Below, one piece after another: positions 50,653-59,603 of a stretch of 64,000 nucleotides of DNA. The notes beneath the pieces were generated by a model. That model was given only the letters and a program-made list of their open reading frames with translations, searched no databases and was not told the origin of the DNA. The stretch lies in contig NZ_SUND01000002.1 in NCBI RefSeq assembly GCF_005280205.1, forward strand, positions 310,001 to 374,000, read 5' to 3'. The stretch is from Bacillus yapensis (lineage in GTDB: Bacteria; Bacillota; Bacilli; Bacillales; Cytobacillaceae). Each line of letters opens with the position of its first letter. Within the stretch, counting starts at the first letter, position 1. Position numbers and translations under genes: made by a program.

Positions 50653-52293
50653 ATGGGAGCTTTTGCGGTCACTGTTCGCCAGGTGCTTGAGAATTCATGT
50701 TTTTCAAAAGCGTCGGTCGTTGCAGGTTTTGAAGGGCTAGAACGTGTCATCAGGTGGGTTCATGTGATGGAAGTACCAGAGGTGAGGGCTCTTCTGAACG
50801 GAAATGAACTTATTCTTTCAACAGGAGTTGGCTGGGGACAACAAATTAAGCCTACATCATACTTGCGTGAACTAATTGAAGCGGGGGCAGCTGGACTTTG
50901 TGTAGAGCTCGTGAAATACAAAAATGAAATCCCTCAAGACATGATTGAGCTTGCGAATGAGCATCATTTTCCGATTATTGTTTTTCGTGAAGAAGTCCGC
51001 TTTATCGACATTACTCAATCCATTAATACTCATTTAATGAATAACCAGTATAAACTCCTCAGTGATTTAGAAAGCTTTTCAAGAAAGCTCAATCAAACAC
51101 TTCTATTACCCAACGCGTTTAAAAGAGTTTTGAATCTTCTATATGAACATCTAAATGTGCAGGTCCTCTATCAATCAAAGAATGGGGATGAGGTACTGTT
51201 TGCCCCTGTTCAAAACAAAAAAGAACAGGAGCGGTATTTTCATCTAGTCGAGGGTTATAAAAAGGACCGAATTTATAATCAGAACAAGCAATTCCAAACT
51301 CCTTCAGCTGACTATGCAGGACAGTCCATTCAAACACTTGGACATAACTTCGCAGAATTAATTATTTTTCCTCAAGATAAAATGGTCAGCGACTATGACT
51401 TAGTAGTTCTTGACCGCTGTGCAACAGCTATTTCCCAAGACCTGCTTCGCATTTTCTACGTGGAAGAACAGAATAAATACAAAGAAAGGCAATGGATTCA
51501 AGAATGGTTAAACGGGGAGCTTTCTCAGGGACAACTTGAAAAAACACTACAATCGATTTTTCCAGCTGTGAACCCATATGGTGCCTTCGTTTGTGTCTGT
51601 GAGATTGATGAAAAAATAGACGAGTCAACTTATTCCTATTACAAATCGATTTTTCGAAATATCTTCCAAAATTACGGCCTGTATTTGTATACAGTTGAAG
51701 ACCATCAAGAATTGAACTTCGTTTTATTGAACCTCAGAGGAGATGATTGGAAGCTAAGAATGAAAAAGGCGTTGCAACTAATCGAGAAGACAGACCTTTT
51801 TACGCAAGCTTCTAACAATACCCCGCATTTCGGTGTTGGAAAATATACGACATCAATTCATCAGATATCGGACAGCTACAAGACAGCGAAAGAATCCTTA
51901 AAAATTCAGAAGAAGGTTGGGCTGTCAAACGAAATTTTTTACGAAAATTTGCATATTTACCGTTTGATATCTTCGTTAGATAAGCAGGGTCACCTTGATG
52001 AATATATGACTGAATATATTGGTTCAGTGATTGAGCATGACAAAAAGCATAATAGTGAGCTTTTGAAGACATTGTCTGTGTTTTTAGAATCGAATGGTTC
52101 TAAAAAGGATGCTGCAAAAGAGCTTTATATTGTGAGACAGACGCTTTATCATCGCCTAGATAAGTTAAAGGAATTGCTTGGGGATGATTTTATGGAGTCA
52201 TTTAAACGTCCTGCAATCGAGTTCGCTTTATATGCGTATCGCTATTTGATGTCTTGTGAAAAAGAAACTTCGTTATTACGAGCGATTCGTTGA
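50653..52293 (+). CDS. pucR: PucR family transcriptional regulator
   Basis: 546 residues: a PucR domain at the N-terminus (VTVRQVLENSCFSKASVVAG, LLNGNELILSTGVGW, AAGLCVELVKY), a central GGDEF-like CdaR region, and a C-terminal HTH_30 (LLKTLSVFLESNGSKKDAAKELYIVRQTLYHRLDKLKELLG). PucR activates purine catabolism in B. subtilis. Here it lies directly upstream of, and in the same direction as, the pyrimidine degradation genes, so I infer it controls them. It starts with GGAGGAG upstream. Confidence 0.9.
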   Translation: MGAFAVTVRQVLENSCFSKASVVAGFEGLERVIRWVHVMEVPEVRALLNGNELILSTGVGWGQQIKPTSYLRELIEAGAAGLCVELVKYKNEIPQDMIELANEHHFPIIVFREEVRFIDITQSINTHLMNNQYKLLSDLESFSRKLNQTLLLPNAFKRVLNLLYEHLNVQVLYQSKNGDEVLFAPVQNKKEQERYFHLVEGYKKDRIYNQNKQFQTPSADYAGQSIQTLGHNFAELIIFPQDKMVSDYDLVVLDRCATAISQDLLRIFYVEEQNKYKERQWIQEWLNGELSQGQLEKTLQSIFPAVNPYGAFVCVCEIDEKIDESTYSYYKSIFRNIFQNYGLYLYTVEDHQELNFVLLNLRGDDWKLRMKKALQLIEKTDLFTQASNNTPHFGVGKYTTSIHQISDSYKTAKESLKIQKKVGLSNEIFYENLHIYRLISSLDKQGHLDEYMTEYIGSVIEHDKKHNSELLKTLSVFLESNGSKKDAAKELYIVRQTLYHRLDKLKELLGDDFMESFKRPAIEFALYAYRYLMSCEKETSLLRAIR

Positions 52294-52307
52294 AAGAACA
52301 GATGAGT

Positions 52308-52355
52308 TTGTTTGACATTGTGTCCATTGAAGCACCTGTTGGGAAGACCTATACT
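52308..52355 (+). promoter_or_regulatory. pyd element A and promoter of preT
   Basis: TTGTTT leads into the dyad GACATTGTGTC (52314-52324). TTGAAG (-35, 52327-52332) and TATACT (-10, 52350-52355) are 17 bases apart. The -10 starts 26 bases after the dyad end, as in the other two copies. Confidence 0.65.
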
Positions 52356-52397
52356 TTTTAATATCAGAAAATTCGGTTAAAAAAGGAGGTCAATTAC

Positions 52398-53756
52398 ATG
52401 AGTCTCAAAAGTATTTCTTATGAAGATTTAAGCAGTAACTTTGATGAGGTTGAGGCTGGTCTCTCTAATAGGGAGGCATTGGAAGAAGCGAATCGCTGTC
52501 TCTATTGCTATGACGCTCCTTGTATTCAAGCATGTCCAACGGGAATTGATATCCCTACCTTTATTAAAAAAATTGCTTCTGGCAATCTCAAAGGTTCAGC
52601 GAAAACGATTATGAGTGCCAATCCGGTTGGTGCTAGCTGTTCCCGCGTTTGTCCAACAGAAGAATTATGCGAAGGAGCATGTGTGTTAAATCATGCGACA
52701 AAGCCGATTATGATTGGAAACTTACAGCGATACGCGACCGATTGGGCCATGAAAAATGAACAGCTTTTATTTACTGCTGGCGAAAAGTTAGGAAAGTCAG
52801 TTGCGATTGTTGGCGGTGGACCTGCTGGTTTATCTGCTGCAAGAGAGCTAGCTTTACTTGGATATGATGTGACCATTTTTGAAGCTGAGGAAAAAGCAGG
52901 TGGCTTGAATACGTATGGGATTGTTTCTTTTCGGCTTCCGAAAGCTGTCTCGTATTGGGAGGTTGAGCAAGTAAAGAGTCTGGATGTAGAGATAAGAACG
53001 AACACAAGAGTAGGGCAGGATATTTCGGTAAAAGAGATTGTAGATTGCTATGATGCTGTACTGTTGGCGATTGGGATGGCTCATGTCCCGAGTTTGGGTA
53101 TTCCTGGTGAAGAGTTAGCTGGAGTCTATGATGCAATAGAATTTGTAAAGGAAACAAAGACGAAGCCGATAACAGATACGCTTTTAGGCAAAAAAGTGGC
53201 GGTTATTGGCGCTGGTAATACAGCAATTGATGCAGCTACTTGTTCGGTAAGGTTAGGAGCAGAAAATGTCAAAATCCTTTATCGCAGAACGCTTGAGGAA
53301 ATGACTGCTTATGATTTTGAATATGAATTTGCTAAGCAGGATGGAGTGGAATTTCGTTGGTTGACTGCTCCAACCAAGCTTATTGGTGAAAAAGATAAAG
53401 TAGTTGGAATCGAATGTATGAAGATGGAGCTAGGTGAACCTGGAGAAGATGGTCGCCGTCGACCAATTCCTGTTGAGGGTTCAGAATTTACATTAGAGGT
53501 AGATGCGGTGATTAAAGCGATAGGACAGTCAAGATATCTGGATTTAATCGAAGCGTTCGAGATTAGTCATGATGGCGGAGTGGTCACGATTGATTCAGAA
53601 ACCTTTCAAACAACGAACGCGAAAATATTTGCTTGTGGCGATGTTATTTTTGGCAAAGGACAAGGTGAAGCCATGGTTGTTTCCGCAGCTCAACAAGGTA
53701 AACAGAGTGCTTATAGCATTCATCAGCTGTTGGTGCCGACGATGGAAACGGTGTGA
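52398..53756 (+). CDS. preT: NAD(P)-dependent dihydropyrimidine dehydrogenase subunit PreT
   Basis: 452 residues. The N-terminal Fe-S part carries CLYCYDAPCIQACP and CSRVCPTEELCEGAC. It is followed by an FAD domain (VAIVGGGPAGLSAARELA) and an NAD(P) domain (VAVIGAGNTAIDAATC), the plan of glutamate-synthase small subunits and PreT. It passes electrons to PreA to reduce uracil or thymine to the dihydro form. AAAGGAGGT precedes the ATG. It starts the catabolic operon. Confidence 0.94.
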   Translation: MSLKSISYEDLSSNFDEVEAGLSNREALEEANRCLYCYDAPCIQACPTGIDIPTFIKKIASGNLKGSAKTIMSANPVGASCSRVCPTEELCEGACVLNHATKPIMIGNLQRYATDWAMKNEQLLFTAGEKLGKSVAIVGGGPAGLSAARELALLGYDVTIFEAEEKAGGLNTYGIVSFRLPKAVSYWEVEQVKSLDVEIRTNTRVGQDISVKEIVDCYDAVLLAIGMAHVPSLGIPGEELAGVYDAIEFVKETKTKPITDTLLGKKVAVIGAGNTAIDAATCSVRLGAENVKILYRRTLEEMTAYDFEYEFAKQDGVEFRWLTAPTKLIGEKDKVVGIECMKMELGEPGEDGRRRPIPVEGSEFTLEVDAVIKAIGQSRYLDLIEAFEISHDGGVVTIDSETFQTTNAKIFACGDVIFGKGQGEAMVVSAAQQGKQSAYSIHQLLVPTMETV

Positions 53757-53774
53757 GAATAGGAGGGTAAAAGA

Positions 53775-55058
53775 ATGGCAGATTTAAGTATCAATCTAGC
53801 AGGCATTAAATCCCCCAATCCCTTTTGGCTTGCCTCGGCGCCTCCGACCAATTCCGGATATCAGGTCCAGAGGGCATTTGAGGCTGGTTGGGGAGGAGCC
53901 GTGTGGAAAACGCTGGGAGAGCCTATTATCAATACAAGTTCACGATTTGCCGCAATAAGTTTTAACGGACAAAGAGTCGCTGGTTTTAACAATATTGAAC
54001 TGATTACAGATCGTCCGTTAGAAGTGAATTTGAAGGAAATTTATGAAACGAAGAAACGGTTTCCAAACCATGCGATTATTGCTTCGTTAATGGTCGAGCC
54101 ACAGCAGGAAAAATGGCATGAGATTGTAAAAAAGGTCGAGGATGTCGGTGTGGATGGGCTTGAACTGAACTTTGGTTGTCCGCATGGGATGGCAGAACGA
54201 GGAATGGGTGCTGCCTCTGGTCAGGTTCCAGCCCTTGTTGAAAAACAAACTTATTGGGTAAAAGAAATGGCGCAAACACCTGTTATCGTAAAACTTACAC
54301 CGAATATCACTGACATTACCGCTACAGCAGAAGCGGCTGTTCAAGGTGGTGCTGACGCCATTAGTATGATTAACACAATTAATAGTTTAGCAGGTGTAGA
54401 TATTCATAGTTGGAACACGATTCCACATGTGGCAGGAAAAGGGGCACATGGAGGCTATTGTGGTCCAGCGGTAAAGCCGATTGCCTTACACATGGTTGGA
54501 GAGTGTGCAAGAAATCCACGCATTAATATACCGATTTCCGGAATTGGTGGAGTTTCTAATTGGGAAAATGCGATTGAATTTATGTTGATGGGAGCAACAG
54601 GTGTTCAGGTATGTACGGCAGCTATGCACCACGGTTTCCGTATAGTCGAGGACATGATTGAAGGCTTGAATAACTATTTAGATGAAAAAGGTATTGCTTC
54701 TGTTAATGACCTAGTCGGAAAGGCGGTTCACAAGTACTCCGATTGGGGAGATTTAGACCTAAACTATAAGGTTGTTGCACGAATTAATAACGATGTTTGT
54801 ATTAACTGCAACAAGTGTCATATTGCATGTGAAGATACGTCCCATCAATGTATTGACATGCTGAAGGATGGGGAGGGAAATCCAATTTTACGCGTGCGCG
54901 AGGAAGACTGTGTCGGTTGTAATTTATGTTCCATTGTGTGTCCTGTTGATGGAGCGATAGATATGGTCGAGCTGCCAAATGAATTCCCGCCGATGACATG
55001 GAATGAAAGACAAGCAGCCATCGGGGCATTGGCATGTGCAGTAGATACAGTCAAATAA
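53775..55058 (+). CDS. preA: dihydropyrimidine dehydrogenase subunit PreA
   Basis: 427 residues: an FMN-binding DHOD-like TIM barrel (FWLASAPPTNSGYQVQRAF, LELNFGCPHGMAERGMGAA, ISGIGGVSNWENA) and a C-terminal ferredoxin domain with two [4Fe-4S] clusters (CINCNKCHIACEDTSHQC, CVGCNLCSIVCP). It reduces the pyrimidine ring using electrons from PreT. The barrel part is like the C-terminal half of eukaryotic DPD. It follows preT by 18 bases. Confidence 0.95.
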   Translation: MADLSINLAGIKSPNPFWLASAPPTNSGYQVQRAFEAGWGGAVWKTLGEPIINTSSRFAAISFNGQRVAGFNNIELITDRPLEVNLKEIYETKKRFPNHAIIASLMVEPQQEKWHEIVKKVEDVGVDGLELNFGCPHGMAERGMGAASGQVPALVEKQTYWVKEMAQTPVIVKLTPNITDITATAEAAVQGGADAISMINTINSLAGVDIHSWNTIPHVAGKGAHGGYCGPAVKPIALHMVGECARNPRINIPISGIGGVSNWENAIEFMLMGATGVQVCTAAMHHGFRIVEDMIEGLNNYLDEKGIASVNDLVGKAVHKYSDWGDLDLNYKVVARINNDVCINCNKCHIACEDTSHQCIDMLKDGEGNPILRVREEDCVGCNLCSIVCPVDGAIDMVELPNEFPPMTWNERQAAIGALACAVDTVK

Positions 55059-55073
55059 CGAGGAGGGTTTTGA

Positions 55074-56492
55074 GTGAAAAAAGTAATCATTAATGGAACT
55101 ATTGTAACAGCAAGCGATACGTATAAAGCCGATGTATGTATTGAAAATGGTGTTATTACGCAAATTGGTACTAGTTTATCGACTGAAGGAGCAGAAGTCA
55201 TTGATGCAAAGGGTAATTATCTTTTTCCAGGTGCCATCGACCCTCATACCCACCTCGATATGCCATTTGGTGGTACGGTCACGAAAGATGATTACGAAAC
55301 GGGTACGATAGCTGCTGCTTTCGGCGGCACAACAACAATAATTGATTTCTGTTTAACATCGAAGGGCAAACCACTGCAAAGTTCGATTGATACTTGGCAT
55401 GCTAAATCAAAAGACAAAGCAGTTATCGATTACGGCTTCCATCTTCAAATCGTCGAGGGTAGTGATGAAGTATTGAGTGAATTACCGAAGGTCGTTGAGA
55501 ATGAAGGTATTACTTCCTTTAAGGTCTTTATGGCGTATAAAAATGTTTTCCAAGCAGATGATGAAACTCTTTTTAAAACTTTATTGGCCGGAAAAGAATT
55601 AGGGGCACTTGTTATGGTGCACGCGGAAAATGGAGATGTAATTGATTATTTAGTGAAAAAAGCATTGGCTGAAGGGAATACAGAGCCAATTTATCATGCG
55701 TTGACTCGACCACCTGAAGCAGAAGGAGAAGCGACAGGAAGAGCAGCCACTTTAACAGCTTTGGCAGAGTCTCAGCTATATGTCGTACATGTTAGCTGTG
55801 CCGAAGCTGCTCGAAAAATTGCTGAGGCCAGAAGCAATGGTGTTGATATTTGGGGAGAAACTTGCCCGCAATATTTGGTGCTTGATCAAACCTATTTAGA
55901 GAAACCGGATTTTGAAGGGGCGAAGTACGTTTGGTCTCCTCCATTACGAGAAAAATGGAATCAAGAAGTATTATGGAATGCTTTAAAATCAGGAACTTTG
56001 CAAACAATTGGTTCGGACCAATGTTCGTTTGATTTTGATGGACAAAAAACGCTTGGGAAGGATGATTTTTCAGCGATTCCAAACGGAGGTCCGATTATTG
56101 AGGACCGTGTAAGTATTCTTTTTTCCGAAGGTGTGAAAAAGGGGAGAATCTCACTAAACCAGTTTGTTGATTTAACATCGACTCGAGCAGCAAAGCTATT
56201 TGGCTTGTATCCGAAAAAGGGTACCATCGCTGTTGGAGCCGATGCGGATATTGTGATTTTTGACCCGAATGTGGAGCGAGTGATTTCAGCGGAAACGCAT
56301 CACATGGCTGTCGACTATAACGCCTTTGAAGGAATACAAGTAATTGGAGAACCGGTATCAGTACTATCCCGCGGTGAGTTTGTCATACTGGATAAACAGT
56401 TTGTTGGAAAAGCAGGTGCTGGTCAGTATTTGAAGCGAGGGAAGTACGGGGAAGAAATTGTTTTAGAGGAAGTCAGTTCGGTGGTGAGCTGA
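55074..56492 (+). CDS. hydA: dihydropyrimidinase (D-hydantoinase)
   Basis: 472 residues, amidohydrolase fold. The metal site is DPHTHLD (His58, His60), the carboxylated Lys150 in SFKVFMAYKN, MVHAENGD, VVHVSC and GSDQCSFDF (Asp near 316). It opens dihydrouracil to N-carbamoyl-beta-alanine in the cytosol. GTG start with GAGGAGGG upstream, 15 bases after preA. The length is normal for the family. Confidence 0.95.
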   Translation: MKKVIINGTIVTASDTYKADVCIENGVITQIGTSLSTEGAEVIDAKGNYLFPGAIDPHTHLDMPFGGTVTKDDYETGTIAAAFGGTTTIIDFCLTSKGKPLQSSIDTWHAKSKDKAVIDYGFHLQIVEGSDEVLSELPKVVENEGITSFKVFMAYKNVFQADDETLFKTLLAGKELGALVMVHAENGDVIDYLVKKALAEGNTEPIYHALTRPPEAEGEATGRAATLTALAESQLYVVHVSCAEAARKIAEARSNGVDIWGETCPQYLVLDQTYLEKPDFEGAKYVWSPPLREKWNQEVLWNALKSGTLQTIGSDQCSFDFDGQKTLGKDDFSAIPNGGPIIEDRVSILFSEGVKKGRISLNQFVDLTSTRAAKLFGLYPKKGTIAVGADADIVIFDPNVERVISAETHHMAVDYNAFEGIQVIGEPVSVLSRGEFVILDKQFVGKAGAGQYLKRGKYGEEIVLEEVSSVVS

Positions 56493-56570
56493 GATATTCT
56501 AGGAACAACCTAAATTGGCTAACCATGAACTATCCCCCTCAACAACAAACATGAAAGGAGGCTATAAATC

Positions 56571-56774
56571 ATGTCGGATTACCAGCAATACTTACAGGAG
56601 CGGGACCGAATTGACTATTTATATCAGAAAGGCTACAAAATTACGAATATCAAAGAGGATTTAGAGGGAGCTCAAATCGAATTCCAACGAGCTGAAGAAG
56701 ACAAAGAAACCCTTCATATTTTAACAGCGGAGGGGCGAAAGTATTTTTCCGTAAGAGTAATCCAACAGAATTAA
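56571..56774 (+). CDS. small protein of the pyrimidine operon, 67 residues
   Basis: A hydrophilic protein (MSDYQQYLQERDRIDYLYQK, then IKEDLEGAQIEFQRAEE and a beta-like ILTAEGRKYFSVRVI). It has a helix-then-strands look, no cysteines and no membrane segment. AAAGGAGGC precedes the ATG, and the amidase gene follows after 15 bases, so it is certainly transcribed with the pathway. I do not recognise a family. A role as chaperone, subunit or regulator of one of the enzymes is possible. Confidence 0.75.
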   Translation: MSDYQQYLQERDRIDYLYQKGYKITNIKEDLEGAQIEFQRAEEDKETLHILTAEGRKYFSVRVIQQN

Positions 56775-56789
56775 TAAGGAGGATCGAAA

Positions 56790-58016
56790 ATGGAAAAACA
56801 GAAAATTTTAATAAATGGAGAACGCCTGAAAGATACGCTTGAAGAATTCGCTGACTTTGGTCGCACGGAAAATAACGGTGTGACGAGGCTTGCTTTATCT
56901 GAGGAAGACCGTCTTGCAAGAGACTATTTCTATAAATGCTGCCACGAGCTTGGTATGTCTGTGAGGATCGATGACATGGGTAATATTTATGCGACACTTG
57001 AGGGAGTGGATAATAGCAAACCTCCAATCGTTATTGGCTCCCACTTGGACTCGGTTAAAAAGGGTGGACGCTTTGACGGAGTGCTGGGGGTAATCGCAGG
57101 ACTCGAGGTTGCGAGAACACTCGTTGAAAATAACATCAAGCCACGTGTTCCACTAACAATTATGGATATCACAAATGAGGAAGGAGCAAGATTTGAGCCT
57201 TCGATGATGTCTTCAGGCGTTCTGTCAGGGAAGTTTGAGAAGGGAACAATGCTTGCGAAGAGAGATATAGACGGGATAACTTTCCATGAAGCACTGCAAG
57301 CGATTGGCTATGAAGGTGACGAAAATGCGAGATTGAAAGAAGCAACCGCATTTCTTGAACTACATATCGAGCAAGGTCCGATTTTAGAAAGAGAAGGATT
57401 ACCTGTTGCGGTCGTTGAAAGTGTACTTGGCATGGTTTGTTATGAGCTGGTAGTAACCGGTGAGTCAGACCATGCAGGCACAACGCCGATGGATATGCGG
57501 AAGGACGCTCTTTTTGCAGCGACAAATATGATTGCCCAAGCACGGGAAAAATTGCGGGCACTTGACAGTGACTTAGTGTTTACGATGGGGCGGATTAACG
57601 CCTACCCTAATATTCATACGGTCATCCCAAATAAAGTAATCTTTACTCTTGAGGCGAGACACAAGGACCCAGCAATCATTCAAAAGGTAGAAGAAATCAT
57701 CCTTGAATTGACTAAAATTTCGTCAAACGAAGGCTGTAATATTACAGCAGAAAAGCTTTGGGACCGACAGACAGTTTTTTTTAATGAAGAGCTATGCGAT
57801 AAAGTAGAAGAAGCGTGTAAAACCTTGGGTTATCCATATAAAAGAATGGATAGCGGCGCGGGCCATGATGCTCAGTTCCTCGCTAGCTATATCCCAACCG
57901 TGATGGTGTTTGTGAAAAGCATTCATGGAAAAAGTCATTGTGAAGAAGAGCTTACCATGTGGGAGGACTGTGAAAAAGGGGTCAATATTTTGCTCGAAAC
58001 AGTTCTATCATTGTAG
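56790..58016 (+). CDS. Zn-dependent hydrolase, probable beta-ureidopropionase (M20 amidase)
   Basis: 408 residues of the M20 family: GSHLDSVKKGGRFDGVLGV (His and Asp ligands, about 82-95), TNEEGARFEPSMMSSG, ELHIEQGPILE, and a C-terminal GAGHDAQ. This layout is shared by beta-ureidopropionase, N-carbamoyl-L-amino acid hydrolase and allantoate amidohydrolase. Context (after dihydropyrimidinase) points to release of beta-alanine, CO2 and NH3 from N-carbamoyl-beta-alanine. A terminator follows the stop. Confidence 0.9.
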   Translation: MEKQKILINGERLKDTLEEFADFGRTENNGVTRLALSEEDRLARDYFYKCCHELGMSVRIDDMGNIYATLEGVDNSKPPIVIGSHLDSVKKGGRFDGVLGVIAGLEVARTLVENNIKPRVPLTIMDITNEEGARFEPSMMSSGVLSGKFEKGTMLAKRDIDGITFHEALQAIGYEGDENARLKEATAFLELHIEQGPILEREGLPVAVVESVLGMVCYELVVTGESDHAGTTPMDMRKDALFAATNMIAQAREKLRALDSDLVFTMGRINAYPNIHTVIPNKVIFTLEARHKDPAIIQKVEEIILELTKISSNEGCNITAEKLWDRQTVFFNEELCDKVEEACKTLGYPYKRMDSGAGHDAQFLASYIPTVMVFVKSIHGKSHCEEELTMWEDCEKGVNILLETVLSL

Positions 58017-58018
58017 CG

Positions 58019-58050
58019 ATCTACTATTTATTATATAGTAGATTTTTTTT
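58019..58050 (+). terminator. terminator ending pyrimidine unit 1
   Basis: ATCTACTAT/ATAGTAGAT, perfect 9-base stem, then eight T. It lies immediately before the mmsA promoter. Confidence 0.88.
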
Positions 58051-58055
58051 CGCCA

Positions 58056-58103
58056 TTGTTTAACAAAGTGTCTAATGAACGGACCATGCATCTAAACGAT
58101 AAT
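58056..58103 (+). promoter_or_regulatory. pyd element B and promoter of mmsA
   Basis: TTGTTT leads into AACAAAGTGTC (58062-58072), then ATGAAC (-35-like, 58075-58080) and GATAAT (-10, 58098-58103). The -10 begins 26 bases after the dyad, as in elements A and C. The expected start is about 18 bases before the mmsA start codon. Confidence 0.6.
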
Positions 58104-58127
58104 AAAGGCAAAAGGAGGCGAGTCGGA

Positions 58128-59591
58128 TTGTTAATTAAGAGTGAAATGACGATATTGAAAAATTACTTAAATGGTGAATGGGTTCAGTCTAAAAGTGTTG
58201 AAACGGTTGATGTTTTGAATCCTGCCACTGGGGAGTTATTAGCAAAGGTGCCGCTTTCAACGAAGGATGATGTGAATGAAGCAGTCCAGGTTGCAAAGGA
58301 AGCGTTCAAGTCATGGAAGAACACACCGGTTCCAAAGCGTGCGAGAATCTTATTCAAATATCACTACTTGCTAACGGAGAACCATGAGAAACTAGCTAAA
58401 CTCATCGTGCAGGAAAATGGGAAAGCCTATAACGAGGCATATGGTGAGGTCCAGAGAGGGATCGAATGCGTTGAATTTGCTGCAGGTGCCCCAACATTGA
58501 TGATGGGAGAAACATTATCAACCATAGCCCCAACAATCGACTCTGAAATGTTTCGATTTCCATTAGGAGTTGTCGGAGGAATTACACCATATAATTTTCC
58601 GATGATGGTGCCATTGTGGATGTTCCCGCTAGCTGTAGCTTGTGGAAATACTTTTGTGTTAAAACCTTCTGAACGAACGCCGTTATTATCTATTGAACTC
58701 ACTCGATTGTTTACAGAAGCAGGAGCCCCAAACGGGGTTTTGAATGTAGTTCACGGAGCGCATGATGTTGTCAATGGTTTATTGGAGCATCCTGATGTCA
58801 ATGCCATTTCCTTCGTTGGTTCACAGCCTGTGGCGAAATATGTGTATGAACGAGCTGCTACCAATGGTAAGAGGGTTCAAGCTCTATCAGGTGCAAAGAA
58901 TCATCATATTGTCATGCCTGATGCAGATATTGGAAAAGCAGTCGACAACATTATCAGTTCTGCTTTTGGCAGTGCCGGCCAGCGATGTATGGCATGCAGT
59001 GCCGTAGTGGTTGTAGGAGATCGAGATGAATTCGTCGAGGCTCTTAAGCAAAAGGCTGATGAGTTGATTATTGGCAATGGTTTAGATGAAGAAGTGTTGC
59101 TGACACCAGTTATTCGTGAATCGCATCGGACGAAGGTACTTGAGTATATTGAAAAAGGTGAAGATGAAGGGGCAACCCTAATTCGTGATGGTCGGAAGGA
59201 CATGGAGGATAAAGAAGAAGGTTATTTCTTAGGGGCAACGATTTTCGATCATGTAAAACCAGAGATGACGATTGCAAAAGAAGAAATATTTGCACCAGTT
59301 CTTAGCCTCTTGCGGGCAAAGGATTTAGATGAAGCACTAAATTACATTAGTAAATCCCGTTATGGAAATGGGGCAACGATTTATACAAAGGATGCAAAAG
59401 CGGTTAGACAGTTCCGAGAAGAAGCAGAGGCGGGTATGCTCGGAATTAATGTAGGAGTACCTGCTACGATGGCGTTCTTTCCGTTCTCCGGTTGGAAGGA
59501 TTCCTTTTATGGAGACTTACATGTTAACGGCAAGGACGGGGTCAATTTTTACACGAAGAAAAAAATGATTACATCTCGATTTGATTATTAA
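58128..59591 (+). CDS. mmsA: CoA-acylating (methyl)malonate-semialdehyde dehydrogenase
   Basis: 487 residues, the exact length of B. subtilis IolA/MmsA. Typical blocks: [30 protein letters not shown], and [12 protein letters not shown] with the catalytic Cys near residue 286. It turns malonate semialdehyde plus CoA and NAD+ into acetyl-CoA, CO2 and NADH. TTG 58128 has AAAGGAGG upstream. The frame reads further to 58056, but that part covers the promoter. It ends pyrimidine catabolism. Confidence 0.93.
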   Translation: MLIKSEMTILKNYLNGEWVQSKSVETVDVLNPATGELLAKVPLSTKDDVNEAVQVAKEAFKSWKNTPVPKRARILFKYHYLLTENHEKLAKLIVQENGKAYNEAYGEVQRGIECVEFAAGAPTLMMGETLSTIAPTIDSEMFRFPLGVVGGITPYNFPMMVPLWMFPLAVACGNTFVLKPSERTPLLSIELTRLFTEAGAPNGVLNVVHGAHDVVNGLLEHPDVNAISFVGSQPVAKYVYERAATNGKRVQALSGAKNHHIVMPDADIGKAVDNIISSAFGSAGQRCMACSAVVVVGDRDEFVEALKQKADELIIGNGLDEEVLLTPVIRESHRTKVLEYIEKGEDEGATLIRDGRKDMEDKEEGYFLGATIFDHVKPEMTIAKEEIFAPVLSLLRAKDLDEALNYISKSRYGNGATIYTKDAKAVRQFREEAEAGMLGINVGVPATMAFFPFSGWKDSFYGDLHVNGKDGVNFYTKKKMITSRFDY

Positions 59592-59603
59592 AGGGGTGAG
59601 ACG

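Noticed and set aside
58056-58127. N-terminal extension of the semialdehyde dehydrogenase
   Set aside because: It runs through the promoter and operator-like element; AAAGGAGG fits TTG 58128 and gives the usual 487 residues.
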